From Thiosocius teredinicola (GTDB lineage Bacteria; Pseudomonadota; Gammaproteobacteria; Chromatiales; Chromatiaceae): DNA of 64,000 nucleotides. The position numbers and the translations under genes were made by a program. The stretch is from the NCBI RefSeq assembly GCF_002009425.1, contig NZ_CP019936.1, positions 2,529,297-2,593,296 of the forward strand, given 5' to 3'. A model generated the notes under the pieces. That model had not been told where the DNA came from. It saw nothing but the letters and a program-made list of their open reading frames with translations, and made no database searches. Numbering within the stretch: position 1 is the stretch's first letter; every line of letters starts with the position of its first letter. Below, piece by piece: positions 9,071 through 19,100 of this stretch.

Positions 9071-11351
9071 GTGCGATACCTCCAAATTTCATCAATAACG
9101 GTGGCAGGAACAGGAAGTCGGCCAACAGCGCCAGGCCGATGGTGATGGCGGTCAACAGACCCATCCCCGCGTTGAGCTCAAACGCCGACAGCGCCAGGAT
9201 ACCGAAGCCCACCACCAATACCAGCGAGGTCACCCACAAGGCCGTGCCGACCGTCGAAAATGCGTAGCGCACCGCATCCTCCGGCGACAAGCCACGCTCA
9301 CGTTGGGCGCGCACATACTTGCTGAGAAAATGTACCGTGTCGTCGACCACGATACCGATGGTCACGCCGGCGACAACCGACAGCGCCAGCCCCACCTGCC
9401 CGACCAACATGCCCCATAACCCCAAAGCCATGCCGATCGGCACCAGGTTCGGGATCACACTGAGCAGACCGATACGCAAGGAACGCAGCGCCACCAGCAG
9501 AATTGCAGAGATCAGCAGCAGGGCGATCGTGGTGCCCTTGAGCATCGAGCGCACGTTGCGATGCCCGATGTGGGCGAACATGATCGCCGAGCTGGCCCCA
9601 TCGACGTGCATGTGATCGGGCGTGTTGTTTTGCAACCATTGCTTGGCACGCGCCTCCATCGCCAGCATGGACTCGGTGGAGATGGTATCGAGCGTGACCG
9701 TCATCCGCGTCGCGGTCTTGGCGACGTTGATCTGGTTGTTCAGGTCGAGCCCGAACGGCAGCGAAAACTCGTACAGCAGCAGGTACTGCGCGGCCAGTTC
9801 GTTGTCGTCGGGCAAGCGGTACCAATCCGCATCATCGCCGTGCATGTTCTTGTTGAGGCGCTTCATGATGTCGGTGAGCACGTTGACGTGCAGCACGCCC
9901 GGCTGCTGCCGATACCAATCGGCGAACGCCTCGACCTGCTGCAGGTACTCCGGATCCGATATCTTCTTGTCTGCGCCGGCAGGCAGCGAATACTCGATCA
10001 GGTAGATGCCGGTGAGATTCTCAGTGGCGAACTCGGTGTCTGCACGAAACGGCACTTCATCATCAAAGTATTCGACGAAGATGTCGTTGAGCTGATTGCG
10101 CGGCAACTGCGACACCAATCCGACGATCAGTATCGCCATCACCCAGAACAGGCGGTTGCGATTGCGAATGACGAATTCGGCAAATCGTTCCATGCCACCG
10201 TCGTGCTCCTCCGGCACCGGCTTGACGCGCAGTGGCAGTATCATCATCAGTGCCGGCAGGAACCAGATCGACAGGAAGAACGCCGCCATGACCCCCATGG
10301 CCGACATATTGCCCAGATCGCGAAACGGCGGGGCGTCGCTGAAGTTCAGGCTCAAGAAACCGATGGCCGTGGTGAGCGACGTCAGGAACACCGGCGTAAG
10401 GTTGATCCGCAGACTTTCGATCATGGCCGCCTGCTTGCCGAGACCGCGGCGCATGCCATGCAGGAAGATCACCAGGATATGTACGCAATCGGCCACTGCC
10501 AGGGTCATGACGATGACCGGCACGCTGGTTGTCGGTGGGCTCATCTGGATGCCCATCCAGCCGGTCAGACCCATCGTGCAGATGATCGTCGTGACGATCA
10601 CCAGCATCGTCGCCACGGTCGCCGAGGTCGACTTCAACATCAAGGCCAACAGCACCAGGATGAACGCGAACATCAGCGGATAGAGGGTCTTCATATCCTT
10701 CTGCGACGCCTCGGGAAAGGCGTTGTTCATGATCACCATGCCGGTCAGATGCACATCGATATTCGGATCACGTGCTTCGGCCTGGGCGACCAGATTGCGG
10801 GCAAAGGCGGCCACGTCGGGCACTTCTGTTAGTTTCTTTTCCTGCAACTGGATCGTTACGTTTATGCCGGTCACGCGCGCGTCGGGCGATATCAGGCGGT
10901 TGACAAGCAACGGCTCGTTGACCGCAACATCCCGTGCTTGCTCGAGGTCGGCGTCGCCGAGTTGCGGCGCATCCGCAACCAGGTCGCGCACCAGCAGGTC
11001 GTCACCTTCCGCGCTGGTGTGTTGGAAATTACTGATGGAGTCGACGCGGATGGAATACGGTATCTGCCAGGCTTGCTTGGTCAGCCATTCGACCGTGGCC
11101 AGTGTCTCGCGCGTAAACACCTGGCCGTTTTTCGGCGCGATCACGAACAACACATTGTCGTTCTTGGTGTAGGTATCCTGCAGTGACTCGAACGCCTGGA
11201 GTTGTGGATTCTCCGGACTGAAGAACATCCGGTAGTCGTTGCTGAACGAGATCAGGCGAATGCCGGAACCGATCACGGCGACCACGACAAGCGTCGCAAG
11301 CACAACCCACCAGCGATAACGCAGCAAGGCGGCGAAAAAGGCTTCGTTCAT
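9039..11351 (-). CDS. RND/MMPL-superfamily transporter
   Basis: A 770-residue inner-membrane transporter with the internal duplication of the MMPL/sterol-sensing group: TM1 (residues ~14-32), a periplasmic loop to ~215, a TM bundle to ~380, a second TM near 405, another periplasmic loop and a final bundle (~620-755). The MTLAVADCVHILVIF and GIVVDDTVHFLSKY segments carry the Asp residues expected for proton coupling in TM4 and TM10. With the LolA-like and barrel genes downstream it probably exports or relocates a lipid-like substrate. It is preceded by the TetR gene on the same strand, 23 bases away. Confidence 0.9.
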   Translation of the reverse strand: MNEAFFAALLRYRWWVVLATLVVVAVIGSGIRLISFSNDYRMFFSPENPQLQAFESLQDTYTKNDNVLFVIAPKNGQVFTRETLATVEWLTKQAWQIPYSIRVDSISNFQHTSAEGDDLLVRDLVADAPQLGDADLEQARDVAVNEPLLVNRLISPDARVTGINVTIQLQEKKLTEVPDVAAFARNLVAQAEARDPNIDVHLTGMVIMNNAFPEASQKDMKTLYPLMFAFILVLLALMLKSTSATVATMLVIVTTIICTMGLTGWMGIQMSPPTTSVPVIVMTLAVADCVHILVIFLHGMRRGLGKQAAMIESLRINLTPVFLTSLTTAIGFLSLNFSDAPPFRDLGNMSAMGVMAAFFLSIWFLPALMMILPLRVKPVPEEHDGGMERFAEFVIRNRNRLFWVMAILIVGLVSQLPRNQLNDIFVEYFDDEVPFRADTEFATENLTGIYLIEYSLPAGADKKISDPEYLQQVEAFADWYRQQPGVLHVNVLTDIMKRLNKNMHGDDADWYRLPDDNELAAQYLLLYEFSLPFGLDLNNQINVAKTATRMTVTLDTISTESMLAMEARAKQWLQNNTPDHMHVDGASSAIMFAHIGHRNVRSMLKGTTIALLLISAILLVALRSLRIGLLSVIPNLVPIGMALGLWGMLVGQVGLALSVVAGVTIGIVVDDTVHFLSKYVRAQRERGLSPEDAVRYAFSTVGTALWVTSLVLVVGFGILALSAFELNAGMGLLTAITIGLALLADFLFLPPLLMKFGGIAHEGAPAVART

Positions 11352-11374
11352 GGGTACTGGCTTCCTTCCTTTGT

Positions 11375-12010
11375 TCAGCCGCGGCTGCGCAACGATTGCA
11401 GGTAGTCGATCAGGCCTTTACCGCAGGCCACCAACAGTTTTCGACTCTGCGCATTCTTCGCCATGCCGACACAGCCTTCGAGTGACGCGACGATGAACGC
11501 CGCCACCGAATTCACGTCGACCGCGGGGGATACGCTGCCGAAATCGCGGCCGCGTTCGAGCGCCGCCGCAATCGCGGCCCGCCATTCGTCCAACAGCTGC
11601 TCGAGGCGTTCACGAAATCCTGCATCGACCGGCGACATCTCCAGGGCAAGATTGTTGACCGGGCAGCCCAACGACAATTCGGCGATCGTCATCCGGTTGC
11701 CGGTCTTGCGGATCACCTCGATCAAGGCTTGAACGGGGTCGGTATCGGGCTGCTGCAGGGGATCGATCCACGCGTGGTGCAAGGTAGGCCCGAAATATTC
11801 GTCGACGACGGCGTATCCCAGGTCGAGTTTGCTGGGGAAATGATAGTAGAGCGCACCCTTGGTCACACCGGTTTCAGACAGGATGCGCGACAGACTCGCG
11901 GCCTGAAAGCCGTGCATGTGGATCTCGCGCGCAGCCGCTTCGAGCAGCAAGCGCCGCGTCTCGAGCGGGTTTTTGTCTTCGCCCGGTTTCGCTGAAGGAA
12001 TCATCGCCAT
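11375..12010 (-). CDS. TetR-family repressor
   Basis: A 211-residue regulator with an N-terminal TetR helix-turn-helix (residues ~16-60: SLSRILSETGVTKGALYYHFPSKLDLGYAV) and a variable ligand-binding domain. It is the first gene of the unit leading into the RND, LolA-like and barrel genes, so it likely represses the whole operon. I placed the start after the palindromic operator: a longer in-frame ATG at 12049 would put the operator inside the coding sequence. No clear Shine-Dalgarno precedes either start. Confidence 0.88.
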   Translation of the reverse strand: MAMIPSAKPGEDKNPLETRRLLLEAAAREIHMHGFQAASLSRILSETGVTKGALYYHFPSKLDLGYAVVDEYFGPTLHHAWIDPLQQPDTDPVQALIEVIRKTGNRMTIAELSLGCPVNNLALEMSPVDAGFRERLEQLLDEWRAAIAAALERGRDFGSVSPAVDVNSVAAFIVASLEGCVGMAKNAQSRKLLVACGKGLIDYLQSLRSRG

Positions 12011-12023
12011 GCCGAGGGGCTGA

Positions 12024-12041
12024 ACATACCGACCAGTATGT
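12024..12041. promoter_or_regulatory. Probable TetR-family operator
   Basis: A perfect interrupted palindrome, ACATAC-N6-GTATGT, sits 14 bases before the chosen start of the TetR gene. The half-site resembles the TACATAC/GTATGTA arms known for AcrR-type operators. Position and symmetry support autorepression; the assignment is inference. Confidence 0.6.
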
Positions 12042-12151
12042 ATGTCCACAATCAGAAGTCAAGCTCGCGGTGAGAATCATCGGCATTTCGATGGGGCGAG
12101 CGCGTCGGGCTTATGCGAAAATGCGCGGATCATTCCGACCGATCTGATTCA

Positions 12152-15100
12152 GTGAGCGTAGCAGTACCTCCCCTCCCTACAAGTAAATCGCCGTTGACTC
12201 ATTGGGGCCGCTGCACCGGCGCCGCCGTTGGCTATGCGATCGCCCAGGCGGTCGGAAGGGCCGACGCGCCGCTTCTGGTGATCACCCGCGACGTGCAGGC
12301 CGCCACCCGGCTCATGGAAGAGGTCTGTTTCTTCCTCGACGACGACACCATCGAGGTGCTGGGATTTCCCGATTGGGAGACACTGCCCTACGATGTATTC
12401 TCGCCGCTGCCGGAGCTGATTTCGCAGCGGCTGCTGACGCTGCATCGTCTGCGCAGCCTCAAGCGCGGCGTCGTGGTGGTACCGGTCGCCACGTTGATGC
12501 AGCGCCTGCTGCCCGCCGAATACCTGGACGCCAACAGTCTGCTGCTGGACGTCGGCGATGAACTCGATCTCGACGCCTTTCGTCTGCGCCTCGAACAGGC
12601 AGGCTACCAATGTGTCTCGCAGGTGATGTCGCACGGTGAATTCGCCGTGCGCGGTTCCCTGCTCGACCTGTTCCCGATGGGCAGCGACCAGCCTTACCGC
12701 ATCGACCTGTTCGACCGCGAGATCGACTCGATCCGGATCTTCGACCCGGAAACCCAGCGCACCAGCGAAAAGATCGAACGCATATCATTGTTGCCGGCGC
12801 GCGAGTTTCCGGTCGACGAGGCGGCGATCACCCGCTTTCGTGCCGCCTATCGCGAGCGCATCGAGGGCGATCCGCAACGCAGCCTGATCTATCGCGGCGT
12901 CAGCGAAGGCCAGTTTCCGGGCGGCATCGAGTACTACCTGCCGTTGTTCTTCGAAACCACGGCGACGCTGTTCGACTACCTGCCGGCGTCGACCACGGTC
13001 GTCTTCGAACACCGCCTGACGGACGACGCCGACCACTTCTTCACCGGCGTGGGCGAGCGTTACGAACAACGCCGCTATGACATCGAGCGCCCCTTGTTGA
13101 CGCCCGACACGCTGTTTGTGCCGCCCGACGCGCTGCAGGAACGGATCGATCAGCGGGCACGCATCGTTTACCAGGCGGGCAGCGCCGATTGCGACAACCT
13201 CGACGGACCCTGCCACGATCTGCCGACCAAGCCGGTGCCGCCGGTCGGCATTCAGGCCAAGGCGGCCAATCCGGCCGGCGCCTTGCAACAAGTCCTCACC
13301 GCCGCGGATGCGCGGGTGCTGTTCGTCGCGGAGACGGCCGGTCGGCGCGAGGCACTGCTGGAGACGTTGCGCGGGTACGGCATCAAGCCGACCTATCAGG
13401 AAAGCTGGCATGCCTTCGTCGGCGACGACACATCGCCATGCATCACGGTCGCGGGGATCGAATCCGGCCTGTGGCTGACCGATGTCGGTGCCCTGGTCAT
13501 CCCCGAGGCGCTGCTGCTCGGCGAACGCGTCAAGCAGCGGCGTCGGCGCAAAGGCCAGGATGCCGACCAGATCGTCCGCAACCTCGCGGAACTGACCATC
13601 GGTGCACCGGTAGTCCACGAAGAACACGGTGTCGGCCGGTTTCTCGGACTGCAGACGATCAAGGCGGGTGGCAATACCGATGAATTCCTGACGCTGGAAT
13701 ACGCCCGCGGCGACAAGCTGTATGTACCGGTCGCGTCGCTCAACCTGATCAGCCGCTACACCGGCGCATCGCCGGAGAGCGCGCCCCTGCATCGTCTGGG
13801 CAGCGATCAATGGGAGAAGGCACGCAAGCGGGCCGCCGAAAAGGTGCGCGACGTCGCCGCCGAACTGCTCGATATCTATGCGCGGCGCGAAGCGCGCCAG
13901 GGCACGGCCCTCGCCGCACCGGAAGACGATTACCGCAAGTTCGCGGCCGACTTCGAGTTTGAAGAGACCCCGGACCAGGATGAGGCAATTCGCGCCATCG
14001 TCGCCGATATGACGTCATCGAAACCGATGGACCGCGTCGTCTGCGGCGATGTCGGTTTCGGCAAGACCGAAGTGGCGATGCGCGCTGCCTTTATCGCCGC
14101 CAATGCCGGCAAGCAGGTGGCGGTGCTGGTGCCCACCACCCTGCTCGCGCAGCAGCACTATCAAAACTTCTCCGACCGCTTCGCCGACTGGCCGGTCAAG
14201 GTGGAGAGCCTGTCGCGTTTTCGTTCGGCCAAGGAAACCAACCAGGTGCTCAAGGGGCTTGCCGAGGGGCGCATCGACATCGTTGTCGGCACCCACAAGC
14301 TGCTCGGTGAAGGGGTCAAGTTCAAAGACCTGGGGCTGGCCATCATCGACGAGGAACACCGCTTCGGGGTCCGGCATAAAGAGCGGCTGAAAGCGCTGCG
14401 CGCCGAGGTCGACATCCTTACCCTGACCGCCACGCCGATTCCACGTACCTTGAACATGGCCATGTCGGGCCTGCGCGACCTGTCGATCATCGCCACGCCG
14501 CCGGCCGCGCGCCATCCAATCAAGACCTTCGTCAGCCAATGGAACGACGCCCTGGTGCGCGAGGCCTGTCAGCGCGAGATCAATCGCGGCGGCCAAGTGT
14601 ACCTACTGCATAACGAGGTCTCGACGATCGAAAAGACCGCGCTCAAGGTCGCCGACCTTGTGCCCGGCGCACGCGTGGAGTTCGCGCACGGCCAGATGCG
14701 TGAACGCGAGCTTGAACGCATCATGCGCGACTTCTATCACCAGCGTTTCAACATACTGGTGTGTACGACCATCGTCGAAAGCGGCATCGACGTGCCGACC
14801 GCCAACACCATCATCATCGATCGCGCCGACAAGCTCGGATTGGCGCAGTTACATCAACTGCGCGGCCGGGTCGGTCGTTCGCACCACCGCGCCTACGCCT
14901 ACCTGCTGGCGCCGCCGCCCAAGGCGATGACGCCGGATGCGCGCAAGCGTCTCGAGGCGATCGAGTCGCTCGAAGAACTGGGCGCCGGCTTTACCTTGGC
15001 AACACACGATCTGGAGATTCGCGGCGCCGGCGAACTGCTGGGCGATGAGCAGAGCGGCCAGATCCACGAGATCGGGTTCAACCTCTACACCGAGATGCTC

Positions 15101-15604
15101 GAGCGCGCGGTGCAGGCGATTCGCGCAGGCCGCCAGCCAGAGCTCGACCGTCCACTCGACCATGGCACCGAGGTCGATCTGCACATCCCGGCGTTGCTGC
15201 CCGACGACTATCTGCCCGACGTGCACATTCGCCTGATCCAATACAAACGGATCGCCTCCGCCGAATCGGTTGAAGAACTGCGCGAACTCAAGGTCGAGAT
15301 GATCGACCGCTTTGGCCTGCTGCCTGACCAGGCGAAAAACCTGTTCGACGTCACCGAACTCAAGCTGCATGCGCAGCCTTACGGCGTCAAAAAGATCGAG
15401 GCAGGACCCAACGGCGGCAAGTTCCATTTCGACGCCGAACCCAAATTCGATCCGATGCAGCTGATCACCCTGATCCAAACCCAACCGAAAACGTTCAAGC
15501 TGGACGGCGCCGACAAGCTCAGGTTCACCGCCGACCTGGCGGACCCTGCTGAACGTGTGCAGGCCGTGAAGGGCCTGCTTGACCAATTGCTCGGGATACA
15601 GTGA
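12152..15604 (+). CDS. mfd: Transcription-repair coupling factor
   Basis: Mfd displaces RNA polymerase stalled at DNA lesions and recruits UvrA. The protein has the UvrB-homology region (residues ~1-340), the RNA-polymerase interaction domain (~470-560), the RecG-like translocase with Walker A CGDVGFGKTE and DEEH box (IIDEEHRFG), and the C-terminal TRCF domain. From the GTG at 12152 the product is 1150 residues, close to the E. coli length of 1148. An ATG at 12113 would add 13 unaligned residues. Its stop overlaps a GTG at the beginning of the csiV frame, so the pair is coupled. Confidence 0.97.
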   Translation: MSVAVPPLPTSKSPLTHWGRCTGAAVGYAIAQAVGRADAPLLVITRDVQAATRLMEEVCFFLDDDTIEVLGFPDWETLPYDVFSPLPELISQRLLTLHRLRSLKRGVVVVPVATLMQRLLPAEYLDANSLLLDVGDELDLDAFRLRLEQAGYQCVSQVMSHGEFAVRGSLLDLFPMGSDQPYRIDLFDREIDSIRIFDPETQRTSEKIERISLLPAREFPVDEAAITRFRAAYRERIEGDPQRSLIYRGVSEGQFPGGIEYYLPLFFETTATLFDYLPASTTVVFEHRLTDDADHFFTGVGERYEQRRYDIERPLLTPDTLFVPPDALQERIDQRARIVYQAGSADCDNLDGPCHDLPTKPVPPVGIQAKAANPAGALQQVLTAADARVLFVAETAGRREALLETLRGYGIKPTYQESWHAFVGDDTSPCITVAGIESGLWLTDVGALVIPEALLLGERVKQRRRRKGQDADQIVRNLAELTIGAPVVHEEHGVGRFLGLQTIKAGGNTDEFLTLEYARGDKLYVPVASLNLISRYTGASPESAPLHRLGSDQWEKARKRAAEKVRDVAAELLDIYARREARQGTALAAPEDDYRKFAADFEFEETPDQDEAIRAIVADMTSSKPMDRVVCGDVGFGKTEVAMRAAFIAANAGKQVAVLVPTTLLAQQHYQNFSDRFADWPVKVESLSRFRSAKETNQVLKGLAEGRIDIVVGTHKLLGEGVKFKDLGLAIIDEEHRFGVRHKERLKALRAEVDILTLTATPIPRTLNMAMSGLRDLSIIATPPAARHPIKTFVSQWNDALVREACQREINRGGQVYLLHNEVSTIEKTALKVADLVPGARVEFAHGQMRERELERIMRDFYHQRFNILVCTTIVESGIDVPTANTIIIDRADKLGLAQLHQLRGRVGRSHHRAYAYLLAPPPKAMTPDARKRLEAIESLEELGAGFTLATHDLEIRGAGELLGDEQSGQIHEIGFNLYTEMLERAVQAIRAGRQPELDRPLDHGTEVDLHIPALLPDDYLPDVHIRLIQYKRIASAESVEELRELKVEMIDRFGLLPDQAKNLFDVTELKLHAQPYGVKKIEAGPNGGKFHFDAEPKFDPMQLITLIQTQPKTFKLDGADKLRFTADLADPAERVQAVKGLLDQLLGIQ

Positions 15605-15615
15605 AGTTGCTGGCT

Positions 15616-16203
15616 ATGAAAACGATCGCCCACGCCGTAAGGCGTTTTAGCTTATTTATTGTTCTGTTCGCCGCCACGGGTGCGACAATTGCCGCCAGCT
15701 ACAACATCGAGATGGTGGTTTTCGAACGTCCCGGCGGTGGAGATAACGCCTACTGGCCGGTCAACACGACCGAACCCGATCAGGGCAAGGCGGTAGGCAA
15801 CATCGCGGACCTCAAAGCCGGCCCGCAATCCCTCGAACCGGTCGCCTATACCTTGCGCCAGAAAGGCATGGTCATACTCGATCACGTTTCCTGGTATCAG
15901 GATCCGCGCGGACGCAATAGTCATGATTGGTACACCGTCGAAGGAACCCGTCTTAACGGCCTGGTCCGCGTCACCGAGGGGCGCGATCTGCATCTCGATA
16001 CAGACCTTGTGTTGCGCGACGCTTTTTCATCCCGCACCTACCGGGTCACGCAACATCGCCGCCTGCGCACCGGCGAGCTGCACTACCTGGACCACCCTCG
16101 CCTCGGCATCATCGTGCGCGCCGTGAAAATTGAACAAAGCGCCACCTCGGTCAACCGCGACCTCGACACCGGCGAACCCAGGCCCGCAGAGCCTCGAAGC
16201 TAA
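15616..16203 (+). CDS. csiV: CsiV-family periplasmic protein
   Basis: A 195-residue protein with a signal peptide (cleaved near TIAA, about residue 27) followed by YNIEMVVFERPGG, the opening strand of the CsiV/DUF2803 family. The gene directly after mfd encodes this family in many gammaproteobacteria. Members are periplasmic and associate with peptidoglycan. An alternative GTG start at 15601 overlaps the mfd stop and would add five residues. The C-terminal 30 residues are charged and probably flexible. Confidence 0.72.
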   Translation: MKTIAHAVRRFSLFIVLFAATGATIAASYNIEMVVFERPGGGDNAYWPVNTTEPDQGKAVGNIADLKAGPQSLEPVAYTLRQKGMVILDHVSWYQDPRGRNSHDWYTVEGTRLNGLVRVTEGRDLHLDTDLVLRDAFSSRTYRVTQHRRLRTGELHYLDHPRLGIIVRAVKIEQSATSVNRDLDTGEPRPAEPRS

Positions 16204-16477
16204 GATCACCTCCGACGACTCGTGAGCGATTGTTCGGCAGCCGATGTCGCACGGCTGTTCGCGACAAGTCTCTGCAAACACTGGCCATTACGTGCGATTT
16301 AATTCTTGATCTGCTCGGTCTCGCCGATGTGATTCAAGCCGTCCAGAAATATTGAGATGCACCTAATTCCCGTTTCGCGACGACCGTCCAAAAAATTGTG
16401 CGCTTACTGACATATGCTTGTCAGACACATTGGGCAGACTGCCGTCCACTTATCGTGATCACCAAGGAATTGCGCTT

Positions 16478-16618
16478 ATGAAACTCGCCAATATGATGCG
16501 CGAAGGGATCAAGCTGGTTGCGCTTTTCGGCGCCGTTGCACTGGTGGTGTGGAGCATGCCGGAATCGACGCCGCCCTCACCACCTCACGCTGTAGAGCAA
16601 CTCACGGCGAATCACTAG
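16478..16618 (+). CDS. Putative 46-residue single-pass membrane peptide
   Basis: A short frame with AAGGAA upstream of its ATG. The product has one hydrophobic helix (residues ~11-26, IKLVALFGAVALVVW) and a Pro/Ser-rich tail. It overlaps the 3' end of the convergent two-TM gene by 17 bases. No family is recognised. The evidence is only the ribosome-binding site and a credible membrane helix, so it may not be real. Confidence 0.35.
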   Translation: MKLANMMREGIKLVALFGAVALVVWSMPESTPPSPPHAVEQLTANH

Positions 16619-16805
16619 ATTCCGGGTCGCTGAACAGCGTCATCACGACCCCGGCGAAGCCAATCACAAACCCCAGCGGAACGGCCGCAAGAAATATCTT
16701 GGTCATCTGATCGTTGCCGGCAAACATATAGCTGAAGCCAACGACCAGCCCGACAACCGTCAAAATCGCACCGATAATCAATGCGTAAACGCCGAGTTTG
16801 TGCAT
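16602..16805 (-). CDS. Small two-TM membrane protein
   Basis: A 67-residue protein with two hydrophobic segments (residues ~5-25 and ~37-58) separated by a short polar loop (FAGNDQMTK). I chose the internal ATG preceded by GAGGGTGAG; the longer upstream frame encodes 62 residues of unlikely composition. Small double-TM proteins of this kind are common conserved hypotheticals in proteobacteria. Function unknown. Confidence 0.55.
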   Translation of the reverse strand: MHKLGVYALIIGAILTVVGLVVGFSYMFAGNDQMTKIFLAAVPLGFVIGFAGVVMTLFSDPESSDSP

Positions 16806-17114
16806 CGTGAAGTTTCTCACCCTCTGGGTTCGCGACGAAGTTTTCGCGGCACCTTGATTGAAATTTTCCGTCTGATACGAGGGCCACGCCCCATCAGAAC
16901 GATCCACCGGGGCCCAGCGCAGCAATATGTCGCGCGACAGTGATCTGAACGCGCAATTGTCGCCGAATACCCCTTGATCCGAAAGCGCCAACCGTAAAGA
17001 CCCAAGTCGCCCTTCAATCCGTGGTGGGAATGCTCGGGCGTGATTGGTTTGATTGAGAAAGGTGCAGACGAAGCTGGTTCGAAATCGTCGTAGTAATTCG
17101 TTTCGCTCGGGTGC
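16806..17114. other. Intergenic region without recognised features
   Basis: These 309 bases lie between the start of the two-TM gene and the stop of the acyltransferase. I see only weak frames and no terminator with a T-run, tRNA or clear promoter beyond what the two-TM gene must have. Confidence 0.5.
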
Positions 17115-19100
17115 CTACTCGATCATCTCAGGCGGCAGTACGGCAGACAGCCTGTCGCCCAAGTCATCCGCCAGTTTGCGACTGAAACTGGCCGTCAGGT
17201 GACTTCGATCGCGGTACATCACGAAGCCGCCATCATCGACGACGCAGGCTTCACCCGACGGACAAATCGCCTCCGTCATATCGATCAGGTGGATGTCATC
17301 GTGTTTCTCGATCGTGCGCTTGTCCACCTGACGTATGAAATCTTCAATTTGATCCGGCGGGTTCAATGCGCAGCTTTGGTCGGCGTCGCGGTCTTTCCAG
17401 TTTGCCATCGAAAGACATGTCGGCGCATTGAAATCCAGTTCCGGCGTATCGCGCATGACGATGATCTGCCCGGTTGTGCCGTTCAGCCGTGCCAATGACT
17501 TTTCAATACCCTCGGCCATCAACCTGCCTTCCTGCGCAGCAGTTTCAGCGCCCTTGATCTCGTATCTGCTTGAACTGGCGATTATCGTAACGTCGGGATG
17601 AATGCGGCCGATACGGTCAAACGACTGCTCACGCCAAGCAGTACACTCTTCGTAGGTAGCGTTGGGCGACCCGCTGTAAGGCTCGAAAAGAAAAGATGGA
17701 CAGGCCGACTTGGTGAGTGACACGAGTCGCCACCGGTTTTTCTTCGCCAGGCTCTCGAGCGCCGGGAACCACTGCGCGGCGTGCGAATCGCCGAACAACA
17801 CGACAGTGAAATCCGCGTCGGCGTCTCCAAATACACATTCAGGCGTCTCCACCTGCGCAAAATCGGCATGACAGCCATTGGCATACACCTTAGGTACGTC
17901 TTCAACCGCGCTCAGGTATCGCCGCTGCGGATCGTCCTGCAGCGCGTCGTTCGCGATGTAGCGAAAGGTATACGCAAGACTGGTCGTGGAAACCGATACC
18001 AGTACACCGAAAGCCAGTGATACCCCGGCACGTCGCAACGTGGCATGCCCGAAACGGAACGGATTCTCAACCAGTACATAGGTCAAGGCGGCCAGGCCGA
18101 TAGACAGCAGGATGCCGAACAGGCTATGCATCGGTCCAACCTGATCGACGGCAAACGCCATGAAGACGAACACCGGCCAATGCCACAGATAGAGCGAGTA
18201 CGAGATATCCCCGATGTATCGCATCGGCCTGGCTGCCAGCAGGCGGCTGACACCGACCGGCTGTGCATGGTGCGCAGCGGCGATGACCAACACAGCACCG
18301 ACAACCGGCATTACCGCCGCCCAGCCGGGGAACACCGTATTCTTGTCGTATTGCACGCTCGCCACGGCGATCAGCAACAGGCCGAGCCCTCCTGCAATCG
18401 CCGCCACGCGTGGCGCGAACTGTCTGCGGACCGGCCACATGGCGATCATGCCGCCGGCGGCAAACTCCCAGGCGCGTGTCGGCGAACCAAAAAAGGCCCA
18501 AGGCTGATTGTGGGCAGTCAACCAGATCGCACTCACGAAAGAGACGACGAACAACGACACCATCAGCAACCACAGACGCTGAGTGCGTTCTGCGCCTGCC
18601 GGCGACCGTGCCGCCAGCACGAACAACAATGGCCAGATCAGGTAGAACTGTTCTTCGACCGACAACGACCAGGTGTGCAGCAACGGATTGGCGTCGGTGC
18701 CCTCGGCCAGATAATCCGTCGACTCATGGGCGAACCAGCCGTTGCTGACGTACAGAGCCGTCGCGATGGCGGATGCTGAGAACGTCTTGAACTCCAGCGG
18801 CCCATACAGATTCCATGCGATCAGTACCGTCGCCACCACCACCAGCGAGGCCGCCGGTAGCAGACGCCTGATCCGTCGCGCATAGAATGCCTTGAGGTCG
18901 ACGCGATTTGATCGGTCCAACTCACGACACAACAGCCCGGTGATCAGGTAGCCGGAGATCACGAAGAACACGTCGACGCCGATGTATCCGCCCGACAATA
19001 CGCCCAACCCGCTGTGGTAAACCACCACGAGCATCACCGCGACGGCGCGCAGACCTTGAATGTCGGGCCTGAAGGCCGTTGTCTCAGCTACGTGCGCCAC
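17115..19100 (-). CDS. OafA/YrhL-type membrane acyltransferase with SGNH domain
   Basis: A 661-residue protein. The N-terminal acyltransferase-3 domain (residues ~10-350, about ten TM helices) begins FRPDIQGLRAVAVMLVVVYH with the catalytic His, and includes FFVISGYLIT and the RxxR-type ARRIRRLLP. The C-terminal SGNH domain (~400-655) shows VVLFGDSHAAQWFP (catalytic Ser) and DRSHLT (Asp/His pair). Proteins of this architecture acylate surface or periplasmic glycans such as O-antigen or exopolysaccharide. No polysaccharide locus is adjacent, so the acceptor is unknown. Confidence 0.93.
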   Translation of the reverse strand: MAHVAETTAFRPDIQGLRAVAVMLVVVYHSGLGVLSGGYIGVDVFFVISGYLITGLLCRELDRSNRVDLKAFYARRIRRLLPAASLVVVATVLIAWNLYGPLEFKTFSASAIATALYVSNGWFAHESTDYLAEGTDANPLLHTWSLSVEEQFYLIWPLLFVLAARSPAGAERTQRLWLLMVSLFVVSFVSAIWLTAHNQPWAFFGSPTRAWEFAAGGMIAMWPVRRQFAPRVAAIAGGLGLLLIAVASVQYDKNTVFPGWAAVMPVVGAVLVIAAAHHAQPVGVSRLLAARPMRYIGDISYSLYLWHWPVFVFMAFAVDQVGPMHSLFGILLSIGLAALTYVLVENPFRFGHATLRRAGVSLAFGVLVSVSTTSLAYTFRYIANDALQDDPQRRYLSAVEDVPKVYANGCHADFAQVETPECVFGDADADFTVVLFGDSHAAQWFPALESLAKKNRWRLVSLTKSACPSFLFEPYSGSPNATYEECTAWREQSFDRIGRIHPDVTIIASSSRYEIKGAETAAQEGRLMAEGIEKSLARLNGTTGQIIVMRDTPELDFNAPTCLSMANWKDRDADQSCALNPPDQIEDFIRQVDKRTIEKHDDIHLIDMTEAICPSGEACVVDDGGFVMYRDRSHLTASFSRKLADDLGDRLSAVLPPEMIE

